A DNA stretch of 64,000 bases from Pegea sp. RAD2-039 (taxonomy: Eukaryota; Chordata; Thaliacea; Salpida; Salpidae). Position numbers and translations under genes: made by a program. Location of the stretch: positions 1 to 64,000 of the forward strand of contig JAQGEQ010000189.1 of NCBI GenBank assembly GCA_034620365.1. Reading direction: 5' to 3'. The notes beneath the pieces were generated by a model. It searched no databases and was not told the origin of the DNA. It was given only the letters and a program-made list of their open reading frames with translations. This document shows positions 21,380 through 33,488 of the stretch, piece by piece (within the stretch, counting starts at the first letter, position 1; every line of letters starts with the position of its first letter).

Positions 21380-21673
21380 ACTCCATCTACCAATATTTTT
21401 CTTTTTTCCCATCAATTTGAATTTCTTTTTCAAAAATCTCCCAGTGATCAGCTGTTGTCCTATCTCCATCAGTGGTTGTATTTCTCAATCAAGTCTTATA
21501 AACATCCTGATACAACAGATAAATATGAAACGCAGATGTGTCTTGAAAGATGCATAGATGATGATCAACAATCAGATGACTACAATACAAATTTGGATTT
21601 AGAAACAGATCTTGATGTGTGCTTACATAAAACAAGAAAAAATTTAATTACAAGAATTATTCACCCTACTTAG
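21380..21673 (+). pseudogene. unidentified exon U1, copy a
   Basis: It opens after acceptor ttttcag (21379) and reads TPSTNIFLF..., LLSYLHQWLYFSIKSYKH, CLERCIDDD, LDLETDLDVCLHKTR, ITRIIHPT, to a stop at 21671-21673. Composition is clearly protein-like, and the frame is kept in copies b, c and d. No donor is obvious at the end. The next coding-looking piece is the 17-codon exon at 21858-21908. I do not recognise the protein. Confidence 0.5.
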
Positions 21674-21857
21674 CTAAATGGATAAAGCCAAAATTATCGT
21701 TTATCATGAAAACTGATTATTTCAATTTCTTCTTTTATCTAAATTTTAATTTAATTTGGTTTTAAGTTTTAGACTAAAGTATTTATTATAATATAGAATT
21801 GATTATTTAAGATCTAAATACCAGTTACTGATGTAATTATTTAATAAAATTTTGCAG

Positions 21858-21908
21858 GATTTAGAAGATTATTGGATTGAAACTGGTTTGATTGCTTTCA
21901 GACAAAGA
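21858..21908 (+). pseudogene. 17-codon exon (DLEDYWIETGLIAFRQR)
   Basis: A 51-nt exon with acceptor tttgcag and donor gtaaac, phase 0 at both ends. It follows U1 in every block that has U1: also 46660-46710 (+), about 37657-37707 (-) and a degraded version near 52700-52750 (-). It is probably from the same unidentified gene. Confidence 0.5.
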
Positions 21909-23599
21909 GTAAACCATTTTAATTTATTTTTAAGAACTTGCTAAACTGTCAGATTTATATACAAGAAGATAAAATACTTTATTCATTTAAAAGATTTGAA
22001 ATAAGTTTTACAGATTTAGAATTTTTTATTTAACTTTGATTTTTACTCAAACTATTAAAACAAACTTTCATTTATACAAAAGTTTTAACATAAGAGAAAA
22101 CATAATTTAAAAACTTAAAATTATCTTTTTAGGAAACCGATTGCAGAGAAACCAACAATAATTTTGTGAATCTAGTTTTGGTAAATATTAATTTGATCTT
22201 AAACTTAATTTCGTTTGTTTTTATGAAATATCTAAATTGTTATTCTATAGAATACAAATTACTTTTTTTTCACTTGAAACATTTTATGAAATTTGTACAG
22301 ATCTAACTTTTTTATTTAACTTTAATTTTGTTGTTAAATCAATCAAACTAATTTTAATTTTCATTAAAAATTTTAAAATTTAAAGAAAATATTATTTTAT
22401 TGTTAAATGCTGTGTAAAAACGTACAAATTAAGAAGTTCCAAATGTTGATTCAGGTAATATTCATTTCTTAAAAATAAAAAGAGATAATTTAGGTTCAAC
22501 CTTGAATTTGTTTGTTGAAACTTGTTCAATCTCAAAAATTTAATTGAAAAAATCTTGAATAAAACCTTTACGCAGATTTTTTAGTCTATAAAAATTTCTA
22601 CTAGTTTAGTGTTTGTGGTGTAGATTTGCTAATAGATTTTCATCAAAAAAATAAATAAAAATAAATTGTGTTGTTCGAACTGCATATCAGAAGTGTATTT
22701 TACCGCATACGTAAATGTGTTGCTAAATTATTATAGTGTCCTTCTTAATACTATAAACATCTCGTGATTTAAAGATTCAAATATAATTTTATCTTCATGT
22801 TATTTAGATCTTCAAGCTCTCTAACCGCTTGTCTCAAGGTTGCTTCATCTTGCTATTTTCCAATCTTTTATCCATTTATATTATATCAAATATTTTTAAA
22901 AAAAATGGTATTTAGATAATTTAAATAAAAACTTTTATGTAAAAAGTAGCTAACAGGAGTCAATTCAGAAAATATTTTTATAACGAAATGATTTATTAGC
23001 AAATTTATACCGCAAACACTAAACTAATAGAAATTTATATAAAGGAACAAATCAGCGTAAAATTGTATTTCATATGAGTAGCTATTACTATAATTTTTAG
23101 AGTTGAACAAGTTTCAACAGACTATTTCAATAATTATTCTAACTTTCTTCTTTAATTCGATTACAATGATTATTTGGTGAATCAAACTTTAGTAGTTTTC
23201 AATTTGTACCTTTACACATTATCAATATTATTGCTAATTCTTATGAAACCATTACAATCTTCAGTAAACTGAAATGTTTAGAATTTAACAAGTATCAGTC
23301 AAACAAAACGAAAACTTTGAACTTAAAACCATTAAATCTGCTTGAAAAGGTTTTGAATAAAGTTATAAAAAAAAATTGGAATACTTTTTAGTAATAAGAA
23401 ACAGAATAAAATAAGCTTTAAAATTATAAATTAATAAAATAGATTGTCTCAATAATATAAAGATATCTACTTCATATAAAGTATGTAATTATTTAACCTA
23501 TAATTCTTTATTTATGTCATTTAAAAATATATTAAATTGAATAAAATCAGAGAATTCAAGAAAACAATTTCTATTTTTCCATTTAATTTCATAGAAAGA

Positions 23600-23930
23600 A
23601 AAAGTTTCAAATAAAAATAAAAATATTTGGAATAAATAACAAATTTGAGATGTTGCTGAGTTTCTTTTTTGTGTTGAAGATTAAATATTTTCCAGTGAAT
23701 TAAGGATAGACAGATTTAGACAACTTAAACAGATTTGCTTGAACAAATTATTGACAACATTATCTAATACACTATCATTATGTTCAAATAGTTTACATAA
23801 ACTACAATTCATTTTCAGATCAATAACCTAAGTATTGTATAAACGAAATTTTTTTATATATTTGTTATAGTCATTTATCACTTTCATTATTATCTCTTTT
23901 TGTATTAGTGATTTCAAAAACCCCATAAAC
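23600..23930 (-). pseudogene. CxxC-pair fragment Q, copy a
   Basis: The minus strand reads IDLKMNCSLCKLFEHNDSVL, then NNLFKQICLSCLNLS and ENI before a stop. Two CxxC pairs about 27 residues apart could bind zinc. An in-frame stop lies upstream of IDLK in this copy. Other copies: 41230-41500 (+) and 48477-48773 (-). The family is not recognised. Confidence 0.4.
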
Positions 23931-24616
23931 AAATTCCTGTGTATCAAGAAAATCACTTTAACTTTTGTTATGTTTTATAAAGCTGTCTTTTGAAAGATGA
24001 ATTATGAGTCATAAGAGGGATGTTAGATAGTTGGTTATCAATACTTAGTGGCAATTTGTCTGTTTACTTTATTTCTTCTGGTCTTATGAAATATCTAAAT
24101 AATTATTATATAGAATAGAAAAAAAAATTTTTTTCTTAAAATATTTAAAATCAATTTTATTGATCGAACTTTTTTATTTAACTTTAACTTTTGTTAAATC
24201 AATCAAACTAATTATAATTTTTATTAAAAAATTTAAAATTTAAAGAAAATATTATTTGATTGTTAAATGTTGTGTAAACGTAACAATTAAAAACTACTAA
24301 ATGTTGATTCAGCAAATAATCCTTTCTTTTAAATAAAAGAAGAAAATTTAAGTTTAATCTTGAATTAGTTTGTTGAAACTTGTTCAACTCTAAAAATTAA
24401 AAGACGTTTTGCCAAATTCAAAATAAATTGTACACTGATTTGTTGTTTTATATAAATTTCTTGTAGTTTAGTGTTTGTGGTGTGAATTTGCCAATAAATT
24501 GTCGTCAAAGAATTTTTCTGTAATGACTTCTTTTAGCTACTTTTTACATAAAAGTTTTTATTTAAATTATTTAAATACATTTTTTTGCAAATATATGATT
24601 TAATATAATTGAAAAG

Positions 24617-24712
24617 ATGGAAAAATATCGGAATGATGCAACTTTGAGACAAGCGGTTACAGAGTTTGAAGATCAAAATAACAAGAAGATACAATTAAAT
24701 TTGAATCTTTAA
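24617..24712 (+). other. 31-codon micro-ORF, intact
   Basis: This is a diverged version: MEKYRNDATLRQAVTEFED, then LNLNL before TAA. It keeps length and frame, with several non-synonymous differences from the 19192 copy. Confidence 0.35.
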
Positions 24713-24908
24713 ATCAAGCGATGTTTATGGTATTAATAAACGCACTATAATAATTTAGCAACACATTTACGTATGCGGTAAAAAACATTTCTGATATGTA
24801 GTTCAAACAACACAGCTTTTCATCTATTTTAAGATTGAAAAAGTTCAATCTAAGATACAAGGATAATAATGGTCTAGTAGTTCATCTTTATCCTCACAAA
24901 TATTCACG

Positions 24909-24937
24909 GTGCCCGGGTTCGATTCCCGGTCTGGGAA
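24909..24937 (+). pseudogene. tRNA-Glu 3' half
   Basis: This has T-arm and acceptor strand only, with intact GGGTTCGATTCCC. The 5' half is gone: upstream sequence (cctcacaaatattca) joins directly into the anticodon stem. The duplicate at 49681-50015 keeps the intervening about 270 nt and the whole tRNA, so this copy suffered a deletion. Confidence 0.8.
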
Positions 24938-24967
24938 CATTTCTTTTATAACAATTTTTTTTCTCAG

Positions 24968-25641
24968 CCGGATTTATCTGGTAAAATGATGTTAGTGGAT
25001 TTATTAATTTATTATAAAATTTTTAGATATGGTTTAAATTTGATTGGTGCAAATCGGTTAGTTATGTTTAATCCTGATTGGAACCCTGCTAACGACGAAC
25101 AAGCCATGGCTAGAGATGGGCAAAAAAAACCTTGTTACATTTACAGATTAAAAATTTATTAAAAAGTCAATTGGAAACACTGAAAATTAAAGTGACCGAA
25201 AATGGCTTCTTGCAGATTACTCGCAACTTCAAGTATTGAAGAGAAAATATTTCAGCGCCAAGCTCATAAAAAGGCACTTTCGTCGTGTGTAGTGGACCGT
25301 GAAGAAGATGTAGCCAGACATTTCTCATGTGATCAGCTACTTCAGTTGTTTTCACCACTCGACGACACGATGAAGTCATGTGGAAGCGACACTCATTCAA
25401 CACAAAGGTAATTACGTCTGTTGGTATCGCGTCAATGACGTCATCAACGCGTCACAGATGCGTCAATTGTGTGCAAGTGCGCCCTCCACCGGCTACTGCT
25501 GATTGTAATTCAGATTTATCGGATTGGAATCACTCATATTCAGTGAGACACATTCCGAATTACATTTGCGTCTGGGACTCTTCTGGGGCAAGTTTCGCCT
25601 TTCATCAGGTCTCGCATATCATGCAACGAAAACCAGTTTGA
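24968..25641 (+). pseudogene. RAD54 fragment R3, C-terminal exons
   Basis: The first codons of exon A ([11 protein letters not shown]) run into exon C (from about 25030) by a deletion that removes the rest of A and all of B. Exon C reads [20 protein letters not shown]... but lacks three codons where RAD54 has VWR (AMARDGQKK). Its donor is mutated from GT to AT at about 25147. Exon D (25216-25407, [19 protein letters not shown]...) and exon E (25458-25641, CVNCVQVRPPP..., stop TGA) are open and correctly spliced in phase. This is the C-terminal third of a RAD54 recombination ATPase, without motifs I-IV. Confidence 0.85.
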
Positions 25642-27424
25642 TGACGTCATCATCTCGCGATATTTTTGTCTTTATTTTTTGATATTAAAATAAAAAATGA
25701 AAAAAGTTGTAAACACTGTCTTACAATAATTTTTTTACGATAATAGTTTACGATTTTTAACAATTTTTTTAAAGAACAGTTTTTATATAATAGTTTCAAA
25801 TGAAATCTTTTTTTATGCAGACAAACAGGATATATTTTTATTTAAAGTCAAATTTACTTTTAACTTTGATGTTCTTCTTGATATTTTACTTTATTAGTAA
25901 TTTTCAATTCTATAGTTTAAATATATTTTTTATTTTAATAGTTTTTCGATTTGAAATATTTAGATATTATAATTTATATTTATTATTTACAGTTTTTGTA
26001 AGTTGAATTTATAAAAAGTTTTTTTAAATAAAGTATCATTAAAAATTATTGATTTTTTTGTCTTAAAATGTCAAAAGTTTATGTTGAAATGACTTCAATT
26101 TCAATAATTATTTGTAATTTTGAAATTATGTTTAATACTAAATAAAATTTCTTTGAAAGTTATTACAAAATTCTATTTAAAATTTCTTCTATAAGTTTTT
26201 CCAATCGTACTTTACAATATATTTCTTAAAAGCTTTTAACTTTGAGATTGAAAAGATGTAATCACTTTATATTGACTAATATTAATAAAATTTAAGGTAT
26301 TGTCAAAGAATTATTTGAAAAACTTACCGTATAGTTATGAGAAAGTTTGCGTTGCGTAATTTTTCATTAATTCCATTTTTAAATTATGTATGAATTGAAA
26401 GCTGCTTACTAAGTAAATGTTGAAATGTTTTGAATTATTATTTATTTCAATAAGTAACTTTTAAAAAAAGCCATTTTGTTGGATGTTGCTACGCTAGTTG
26501 TTTGTTTGGTTGACGAACAAGTAGTAAGGCAGGAGGTTAAATCTAGTAAGTTTTAACCGCATACGTAAATATGTTGCTAAATTTTTATAATGCCATTCTT
26601 AATACTGTTAATATATATAGATTTAAACATCATGTACTAGTATCAAGTTTTATTGTATAGTATTAGTATTAATTATTTTAACTTATAGTTAACATCATGT
26701 ATTAGTCTTCATTTACAGATATTTTTTTGGTGAAGTTTTGATATGATAGAATATATTAATTTATTGTTTAAGGTTAAATGCTGTGAAAAAGTACAAATTT
26801 AAAAGTACAAAATGTAGATTTATTGAATAATCCGTTCTATCTGATTTAGGAAGATAATTTAGGTTTAATCATGAAATGGTTTGTTGAAACTTGTTCAACT
26901 CAAAAATTATAAATTGAATTCTTTCATTGATAATCAAACGCTGATTTTTTCCTTTATATAAATATCTAGTAGTTTAGTGTTTGTGGTGTAGATTTTTTAA
27001 TAAATTAATTCGTCAGAAAAAAATTTCAGGTTGAGTATTGTAAGGTAGTTAAATACTTAGTAAATGTTTATAACTTTATATGACCTTTATAATATGATCA
27101 AAAGTTGTCAAGTCGAAGTCATGACATCATATTAACTAATAAAGATTGAGATCTAAAAGCAAATTTAACCTATTAAAATTAATCTTGTCTCTAATATTGA
27201 ACATTTTCAATCTAAAAATAGATAAAAAGATGAGCTGTTTCAACTACACATCAGAAGTGTATCTTACCGCATACGTAAATGTGTTGCTAAATTATTGTAA
27301 TGCATTTCTTAATACTATAAACATCTCTTGATTTAACGATTCAAATATAATTTTTTCCTCTTAGAAAATATAACTTAAAAGCTTAAAATTATATTTTTTA
27401 GGAAACCGATTGCAGAGAAACCAG

Positions 27425-29400
27425 CAGTAATTTAGTGAATCCAGTTTTGGTAAATATTAATTTGATTCTAAACTTAATTTCTTTTGTTTTTAAGAAATAT
27501 CTAAATTGTTATTTTATAGAATACAAAATATTTTTCTTTCCACATAAAACATCTGAAATAATTTTTACAGATGTAACTTTTTTATTTAACTTTAATTTTG
27601 TTGTTAAATCAATCAAACTAATTTTAATTTTTACTAAAGATTTAAAAATTTAAAGCAAACATTATTTTATTGTTAAAAGTTGTGTAAATGAACAAAATAA
27701 AGACTATTGAATGTTGATACAGCAAATAATCCTTTGTTTTCAATAAAGAAGACAACTTATATTCAATCTTGAATTAGTTTGTTGAAACTTGTTCAACTCA
27801 AAAAATTAAAAAGGATACAGTTGGTTTCTTAAACAATCTTACGATGATTTGTTAATTTATATAAGTTTTAAAAGTTTAGTGTTTGTGGTGTAAATTTGCT
27901 AAAAAATTATTTCGTCAAAAAAAATTTTCTGAATTGATTTCTGCTAGCTACTTTTTACTTAAACGTTTTATCTAAATTATCTTAAAATATTTTTATAATA
28001 AATTTATGATTTAATATAATTGAAGAGATAGGAAAATATCAGAATGATGCAACTTGGAGACAAGTGATTAGAGAGTTTGAAGATCAAAGTAACAAGATGA
28101 TAAAATTATATTTGAATCTTTAAATCAAGAGATTTATATTTATAAGAAGAGCACTAAAATAATTTAGCAACACATTTACGTATGCGGTAAAATACACTTT
28201 GATATTCCCGGTCTGGGAACTTTTTTTTTACACAATTTTTTTCAGCCCGATTTATCTGGTAAAATGATGTTAGTGGATTTATTGATGGCAGCAACTCGTT
28301 CAATAAATGATGATAAATACGTGATTGTATCAAATTACATGCAAACGCTCGATTTATGTGAAAAATTGTGCCGTATGAGGAGGTAGAAAACTTGATGATG
28401 ATGAATTTCAATCAACATTTTGTTGTCAGATACGGATAGGTAAGATTAGATGGAAGTATGACTATTAAAAAAAGATCTAAAATCCTGGAACGGTTTGTAT
28501 AATTCTTTTTGAAAATTTCTGGTTTTTATTGGGAAGCTTTAAAAAGATTCTGCGCAGTTCTAGAGAAAGACCAAAATTGGCCGAAATGATCATTTTCTCA
28601 ACTCTAAATGTTTTTATAACAATTCTTTTAAAAAACAGTTTTTATATAATAGTTTCAAATGAAATCTTTTCTTATGCAAACAAACAGGATATATTTTTAT
28701 TTAAAGTCAATTTTTTTTTAACTTTTATGTTCTTCTTGATATTTCACTTTTTCAGTTCTTTTCAATTCTATTGTTTAAATATCTTTTTTATTTTAATAGG
28801 TTTTTGATTTGAAATTTTTAGATATTATAATTTATATTTATTATTTACAGTTTTTGTAAGTTGAATTTTTAAAATGTTTTTTTAAATAAAGTATCATTAA
28901 AAATTATTGAATTTTTTGTCTTAAAATTTCTAAAGTTAACTTTGAAACGACTTAAATTTCAATAATCATTAGTAATTTTGAAATTATGTTTAATACTAAA
29001 TAAAATTTCTTTGAAAATTATTACAAAATTATATTTAAAATTTCTTCTATAAGTTTTTCAAATCGTTCCTTACAATATCTTCTTTTAAAAGCTTTTAACT
29101 TTGAAATTGAAAAGATGTAATCACTTTATATTGACTAATATTAAGAAAATTAAGGTATTATCACAGAATTATATGAAAAACTTACCGTATAGTTATGAGA
29201 AAGTTTGCGTTGCGTAATTTTTCATTAATTCCATTTTTAAATTATGTATGAATTGAAAGCTGCTTACTAAGTAAATGTTGAAATGTTTTGAATTATTATT
29301 TATTTTAACAAGTAACATTAAAAAAAAGCCATATTGTTGGGTGTTGCTACACTAGTTGTTTGTTTGGTTGACGAACAAGTAGTAAAGCAGGAGGCTAAAT
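27425..29400 (+). repeat. direct duplicate of 18560-20580
   Basis: The order upstream segment, box A (27875), degenerate micro-ORF, tRNA-Glu remnant, RAD54 exon A/B and Z matches 18560-20580 at a near-constant offset of about 8.84 kb. Here the micro-ORF start is ATA, so it is not intact. Confidence 0.75.
28246..28495 (+). pseudogene. RAD54 fragment R4
   Basis: Exon A (28246-28382) is open ([20 protein letters not shown]..., CEKLCRMRR). Exon B starts at 28440 but has TAG in place of the Tyr codon of YGYVRLDG (GY to G-stop), the same change as in R6. It is truncated where the Z segment begins. The tRNA-Glu 3' remnant lies immediately upstream. Confidence 0.8.
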
Positions 29401-29487
29401 CTAGTAAAATTTTACCGCATACGTCAATTTATAAGGACAACAAAATTTAGGTAAACTGATTCAACTTTTAAAAATTTACTATCCAAA

Positions 29488-29590
29488 TCAGATGACTACA
29501 ATAATTTGGATTTAGAACCAGATCTTAATGTGTGCTTACATAAAACAAGATAAGATTTAATTACAAGAATTACTCACGATACTTAGATAA
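29488..29590 (+). pseudogene. exon U1 remnant, copy e
   Basis: This is the end of the U1 exon only: codons for SDDYN, LDLEPDLNVCLHKT, a stop, then LITRITHD. It is diverged from copies a-d, which share a later ancestor. Confidence 0.45.
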
Positions 29591-29843
29591 ACGGATAAAA
29601 CCAAAAAAATTATCGTTTTCTCTGTCTTTGGTGAAGCATTTGTAAAAATCAAAAACTTTTTCAAAAGATCTTGAATAAAGAAATGAATGAAAATTGTAAA
29701 ATGATTTATCAGTTTTTATATTTATTTCACCAAACAAAAGATAATTTAACATTTTTGAAATAAAATTAATTAGAAATTATTTGTAAATTTCAAAACATAA
29801 TTTAATTTAAAAATTATTAGAAAAAAACTTTTAAAATTATTAG

Positions 29844-30095
29844 CAAGAAACTGAGTTTGGATTGACAGCCTTCCATGATTATCTTTATATTGAGAAACAC
29901 AAGAGTCAATTGAAAGTAGTAGAAATGAGAAGTGTTTATACTAAACGTATTGCTGATTTAAAAGTGGATCATTTGAAAGAGCACATTATGTTTGAAAATG
30001 AAGTTGAAGAAGAAACAACTGTTGAAGATGATGAAGGTAATTTGTTGGTTGGAAATTTAACTGATGATTGCAAGAAAGAGAAACTTAAAGAATAA
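29844..30095 (+). CDS. unidentified terminal exon
   Basis: It follows acceptor attattag (29843). The frame starts QETEFGLTAFHDYLYIEKHK and has a basic middle (VYTKRIADLKVDHLKEH). A strongly acidic stretch (NEVEEETTVEDDEGN) precedes KKEKLKE and TAA at 30093-30095. This is the only copy in the window and has no internal stop. The start resembles the 17-codon exon (ETGLIAF versus ETEFGLTAF), so both may come from one unidentified gene. It could be a live last exon or a captured fragment. Confidence 0.45.
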   Translation, partial: QETEFGLTAFHDYLYIEKHKSQLKVVEMRSVYTKRIADLKVDHLKEHIMFENEVEEETTVEDDEGNLLVGNLTDDCKKEKLKE

Positions 30096-30780
30096 TTTTC
30101 TCAATAGCACCTTTTGAAAGTTGTTTGAAAAAGACATCTTAAAAAACCTTCAACGTTTGAAACATTATGGATAAACCTAAGATTAACTTGGGTGAAAGAT
30201 TTAAAAACTTTATATCGTAAAAGTCATTGACCTAAGCCTTTTACTATGATGCCAACGAATAGTAAATATTCTGTTTGGTAAACCTCATATAATTATTATT
30301 TATTCTGAAACAACCACAATGCAGTTGTACTATTCACTCATAATTGAAAAGATGGATTCTGTGCTTATTAAATGGCTTAATATAGCTAGAAATGCCGTAT
30401 CTTTGATGACAAGGTGGGATTTTAACCCATGCCCTCAAAGTTTAATAGATAAGCAGCCAATTATCGTAATTACTCGTCCATCTTGTTGCTAGCATCAACT
30501 TTTATTGTTGAAATAAATGTTAAGCTTTTATAAGTTTAATTCTCATTTAATTACTGGAATATTTAAATTTCTATTCTAATAAATTAAATTTTAAAACCTA
30601 AACTACTTAAAATTATAAATAAAATGTGGCATTTAGTAGTTGTAAAATGATTGTCAACTAAATGAGTTAAATTTTGTTAAGCTACTAGTTATAATTTATA
30701 TGATTTCGTTTTGATGTTTCATATTTATATAAATTAAACTAGTAAACTAGATACAAGAGATAGTTAAAGCTCATAAGAGT
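30096..30780. other. unassigned single-copy stretch
   Basis: This sequence is not repeated elsewhere in the window. It has mixed composition up to about 30490, then AT-rich. The reverse complement of about 30404-30482 vaguely resembles a type II tRNA, but arms do not pair well. No gene is supported. Confidence 0.35.
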
Positions 30781-31252
30781 CATAAGAGGGATGTTAGATA
30801 GTTGGTTATCAATACTTAGTGACAATTTGTCGGTTTACTTTATTTCTTCTGGTTTTATGAAATATCTAAATAGTTATTATATAGAATAGAAATTAGTTTT
30901 TTTTCACTTAAAATATTTAAAATACTTTTCAATTATCTAACTTTTTTATTTAACTTTAATTTTTGTTAAATCAATCAAACTAATTTTAATTTTTATTAAA
31001 AAATTTAAAATTTAAAGAAAATATTATTTTATCGTTAAACGTTGTGTAAACGTACCAATTAAAAACTACTGAATATTGATTTAGCAAATAATCCTATCTT
31101 TTAAATAAAGGATGATAATTTAAGTTTAATCTTGAATTAGATCGTTGAAACTTGTTCAACTCTAAAAATTAAAATATATATCGCCAATAAAAATTTCAAA
31201 ATCGATTGTATGCTGATTTGTTTCTTTATATAAATTTCTTGTAGTTTAGTGT

Positions 31253-31462
31253 TTGTGGTGTGAATTTGCTAATAAATTGTCGTCAAAAAATTGTTCTGTA
31301 ATGACTTCTTTTAGCTACTTTTTACATAAAAGTTTTTATTTGAATTATCTAAATATATTTTTTTGTTTATCTCTGATCCCATTTTGCATTAATGATCTTA
31401 AAGATGTCCACCATCTATGTCCCAAATGTAAGCATCTTATCGCTATTTGTAAGCGTTCTTAG
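31253..31462 (+). pseudogene. LITAF C-terminal half fused to box A, copy 2
   Basis: Codons from 31364 give CLSLIPFCINDLKDVHHLCP and then KCKHLIAICKRS and stop, the second zinc-binding half of a LITAF domain. The preceding half of the 69-codon frame is box A translation. Compared with 12197-12406, Phe-Cys, Leu-His and Cys-Ser changes occur, all non-synonymous. The first CxxC half and its exon are absent. Confidence 0.6.
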
Positions 31463-33488
31463 AAAGTGGAATTTTTATTATTTACCAAAACTAGATTCAC
31501 AAAATTATTGCTGGTTTCTCTGCAATCGGTTGCCTAAAAAATTAGTTTTAAGCTTTTAAGTTATATTTTCTTTCATGTCAAAATTTTCGAAACATATGAA
31601 ATGTATCTAATATGTAAAACGAAATACTTTTTTTTATAATAAGGAAAATAATAAATTTGTTGAAAAATTAAGTTAATAAAATGATGAAATTAAAACTCAA
31701 TATTATCACCTTATTTCATACTTTATATTGAAAAAATACTTAAATTTAATACTGAAACAATTTTAACTTTTTTTAAATATAATATAAATTTATATTTCAA
31801 GATTAATTTTATACAAACGTTAATTTAATTTATATATATCATAATCATAAATAAAATTTGATTATTTACTAATAAGCTTATTTAGTGGTTCGATCTTCTA
31901 TTTGAAGACTTAATAGTAGTAGTCAAGTCGATTACTGAAATTTCTAACAATTTTAAACTAGATGATATATCTTTTAGACAATACAATTTTTCAATGAAAA
32001 TAATTGTTGATTTTTTATATATTATTGAGGCCAATTAAATTTAATTAATGTTTGAGTATTTGTAAGGTAGTTAATAACTGAGTAACTGTTTATATTTTTA
32101 TTATTTATATTTTATAAATTTTTACGAAAGTAAGGCTTTCAAATTTAAATATTATTAAGATAAGTAAATCGTATAAAAAATAAACTTTTAATTTACATTT
32201 TCTTACGCATCCAAAAGTAAAAACTCGAATCAGAAAGTTTATAATTATCTTCTCTTTCAGCAAAAAATTATATTCAGTTTATTATTTGACATATTTCAAG
32301 GTATAAAAGCCAATATTGTTAATTTAATAAAAAGAAATTAAGAGAAATCAAAATGTTGTTGAATAGAAATTTATTGCTTTAATTTTCTTTAATTTAAGTT
32401 TAACATCATGTATTAGTATCAAGGTATATTGTATAGTGTTATTATTAAATATTTTAATTTTTATTTAACATCATGTATTAGCTTTCATTTACAGATAGTT
32501 TTTTTGATGGCATCTTTCTTGATTTTGTTAACTACGTTGGCCTGCATTGAACAATTTACTACATAATTTGAGAAGCATCAAATTTTAATATAAATATTAA
32601 CCTAATAAAAATAATTTCAATCAGTTTTATATGTAATTGATAAACAAAACTTAAATAACTAAACTTACCTGTCTGCTTATTTAGACCTGATTTATTTTGT
32701 TTTTATGAAATATCAACATTGTTATACAACTAATACACAAAATATTTTTTTTCAATTTAAACATTTGAAATAAATTGTTCTGATAAAACTTTTTTATTTA
32801 TCTTCAATTTTTTGTTAAATTGATCAAACTAACTTTCAGTTTTATTAGAAGTTTTGATATAATAGAATATATTAATTTATTGTTAAAGGTTAAATGCTGT
32901 GGAAAAGTACAAATTTAAAAGTACATAATGTTGACTTAGTGAATAATCCGTTCTATCTGATTAAGGAAGATATTTTAGATTTAATCTTGAAATGATCTGT
33001 TGAAAATTTTTCAACTCCAAAAATTAACCAATTATTTGTTTTTATAGATGTTCAAACGCTGATTTTCTCCTTTATATATATATCTAGTAGTTTAGTGTTT
33101 GTGGTGTATATTTGCTAATGAATTAAATTATCAGAAAAAAATTTCCGTTTGAGGGTATTGTAAGGTAGTTAAATACTTAGTAAATATTTATAATTCTATA
33201 TTACCTTTATAATATAATCAAAAGTTGTCAAGTTGACAATGTAAAATATCAAGAAGAACATCAAAGTTAGAAAAAAAATTTGACTTTAAATAAAAATATA
33301 TTCTGTTTGTCTGCATAAAAAAATACTTAATTTAAAACTATTATAAAAAAACTGTTCTTTAAAAGAATTGTAAAAAATCGTAAACTACTATCGTAAAAAA
33401 TTATCCCAAAACAATGTTTACAACTTTTTTCATTTTTTATTTTACTATCAAAAAATAAAGACAAAAATATCGCGAGATGATGACGTCT

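Larger units (their letters stand above)
20900..23170 (+). repeat. block X1 (head-to-head box A block)
   Basis: The order is U1 exon, 17-codon exon, upstream repeat segment, truncated plus-strand box A (22605), junction (about 22640-22690) and minus-strand box A (23005). The junction (…aaataaattgtgttgttcg…) is shared with four other blocks, so all five derive from one rearranged ancestor. Confidence 0.75.
20900..26540 (+). repeat. direct segmental duplication, copy 1
   Basis: This is colinear with about 45700-51290 at an offset of 24.8-25.1 kb. U1 exon, 17-codon exon, box A pair, CxxC fragment, second box A, micro-ORF and RAD54 C-terminal exons follow in the same order. Copy 1 has lost the 5' half of the tRNA-Glu gene that copy 2 keeps. 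Confidence 0.8.

Noticed and set aside
27435-27653. Repeated hydrophobic ORF (VNINLILNLISFVF...), also at 37175-37393 and 59168-59386
   Set aside because: The sequence is AT-rich and composition-driven. Openness in related copies is not independent evidence, and other copies (13.1, 18.6, 22.2 and 46.9 kb) are interrupted. I count it as part of the upstream repeat segment.
30404-30482. tRNA-Ser/Leu-like sequence on the minus strand (…tggctgcttatc…, …gggttaaaatccc…)
   Set aside because: Only the T-arm is convincing. D and anticodon arms do not pair and the loop has an extra base. It could be a SINE head but there is no second copy.
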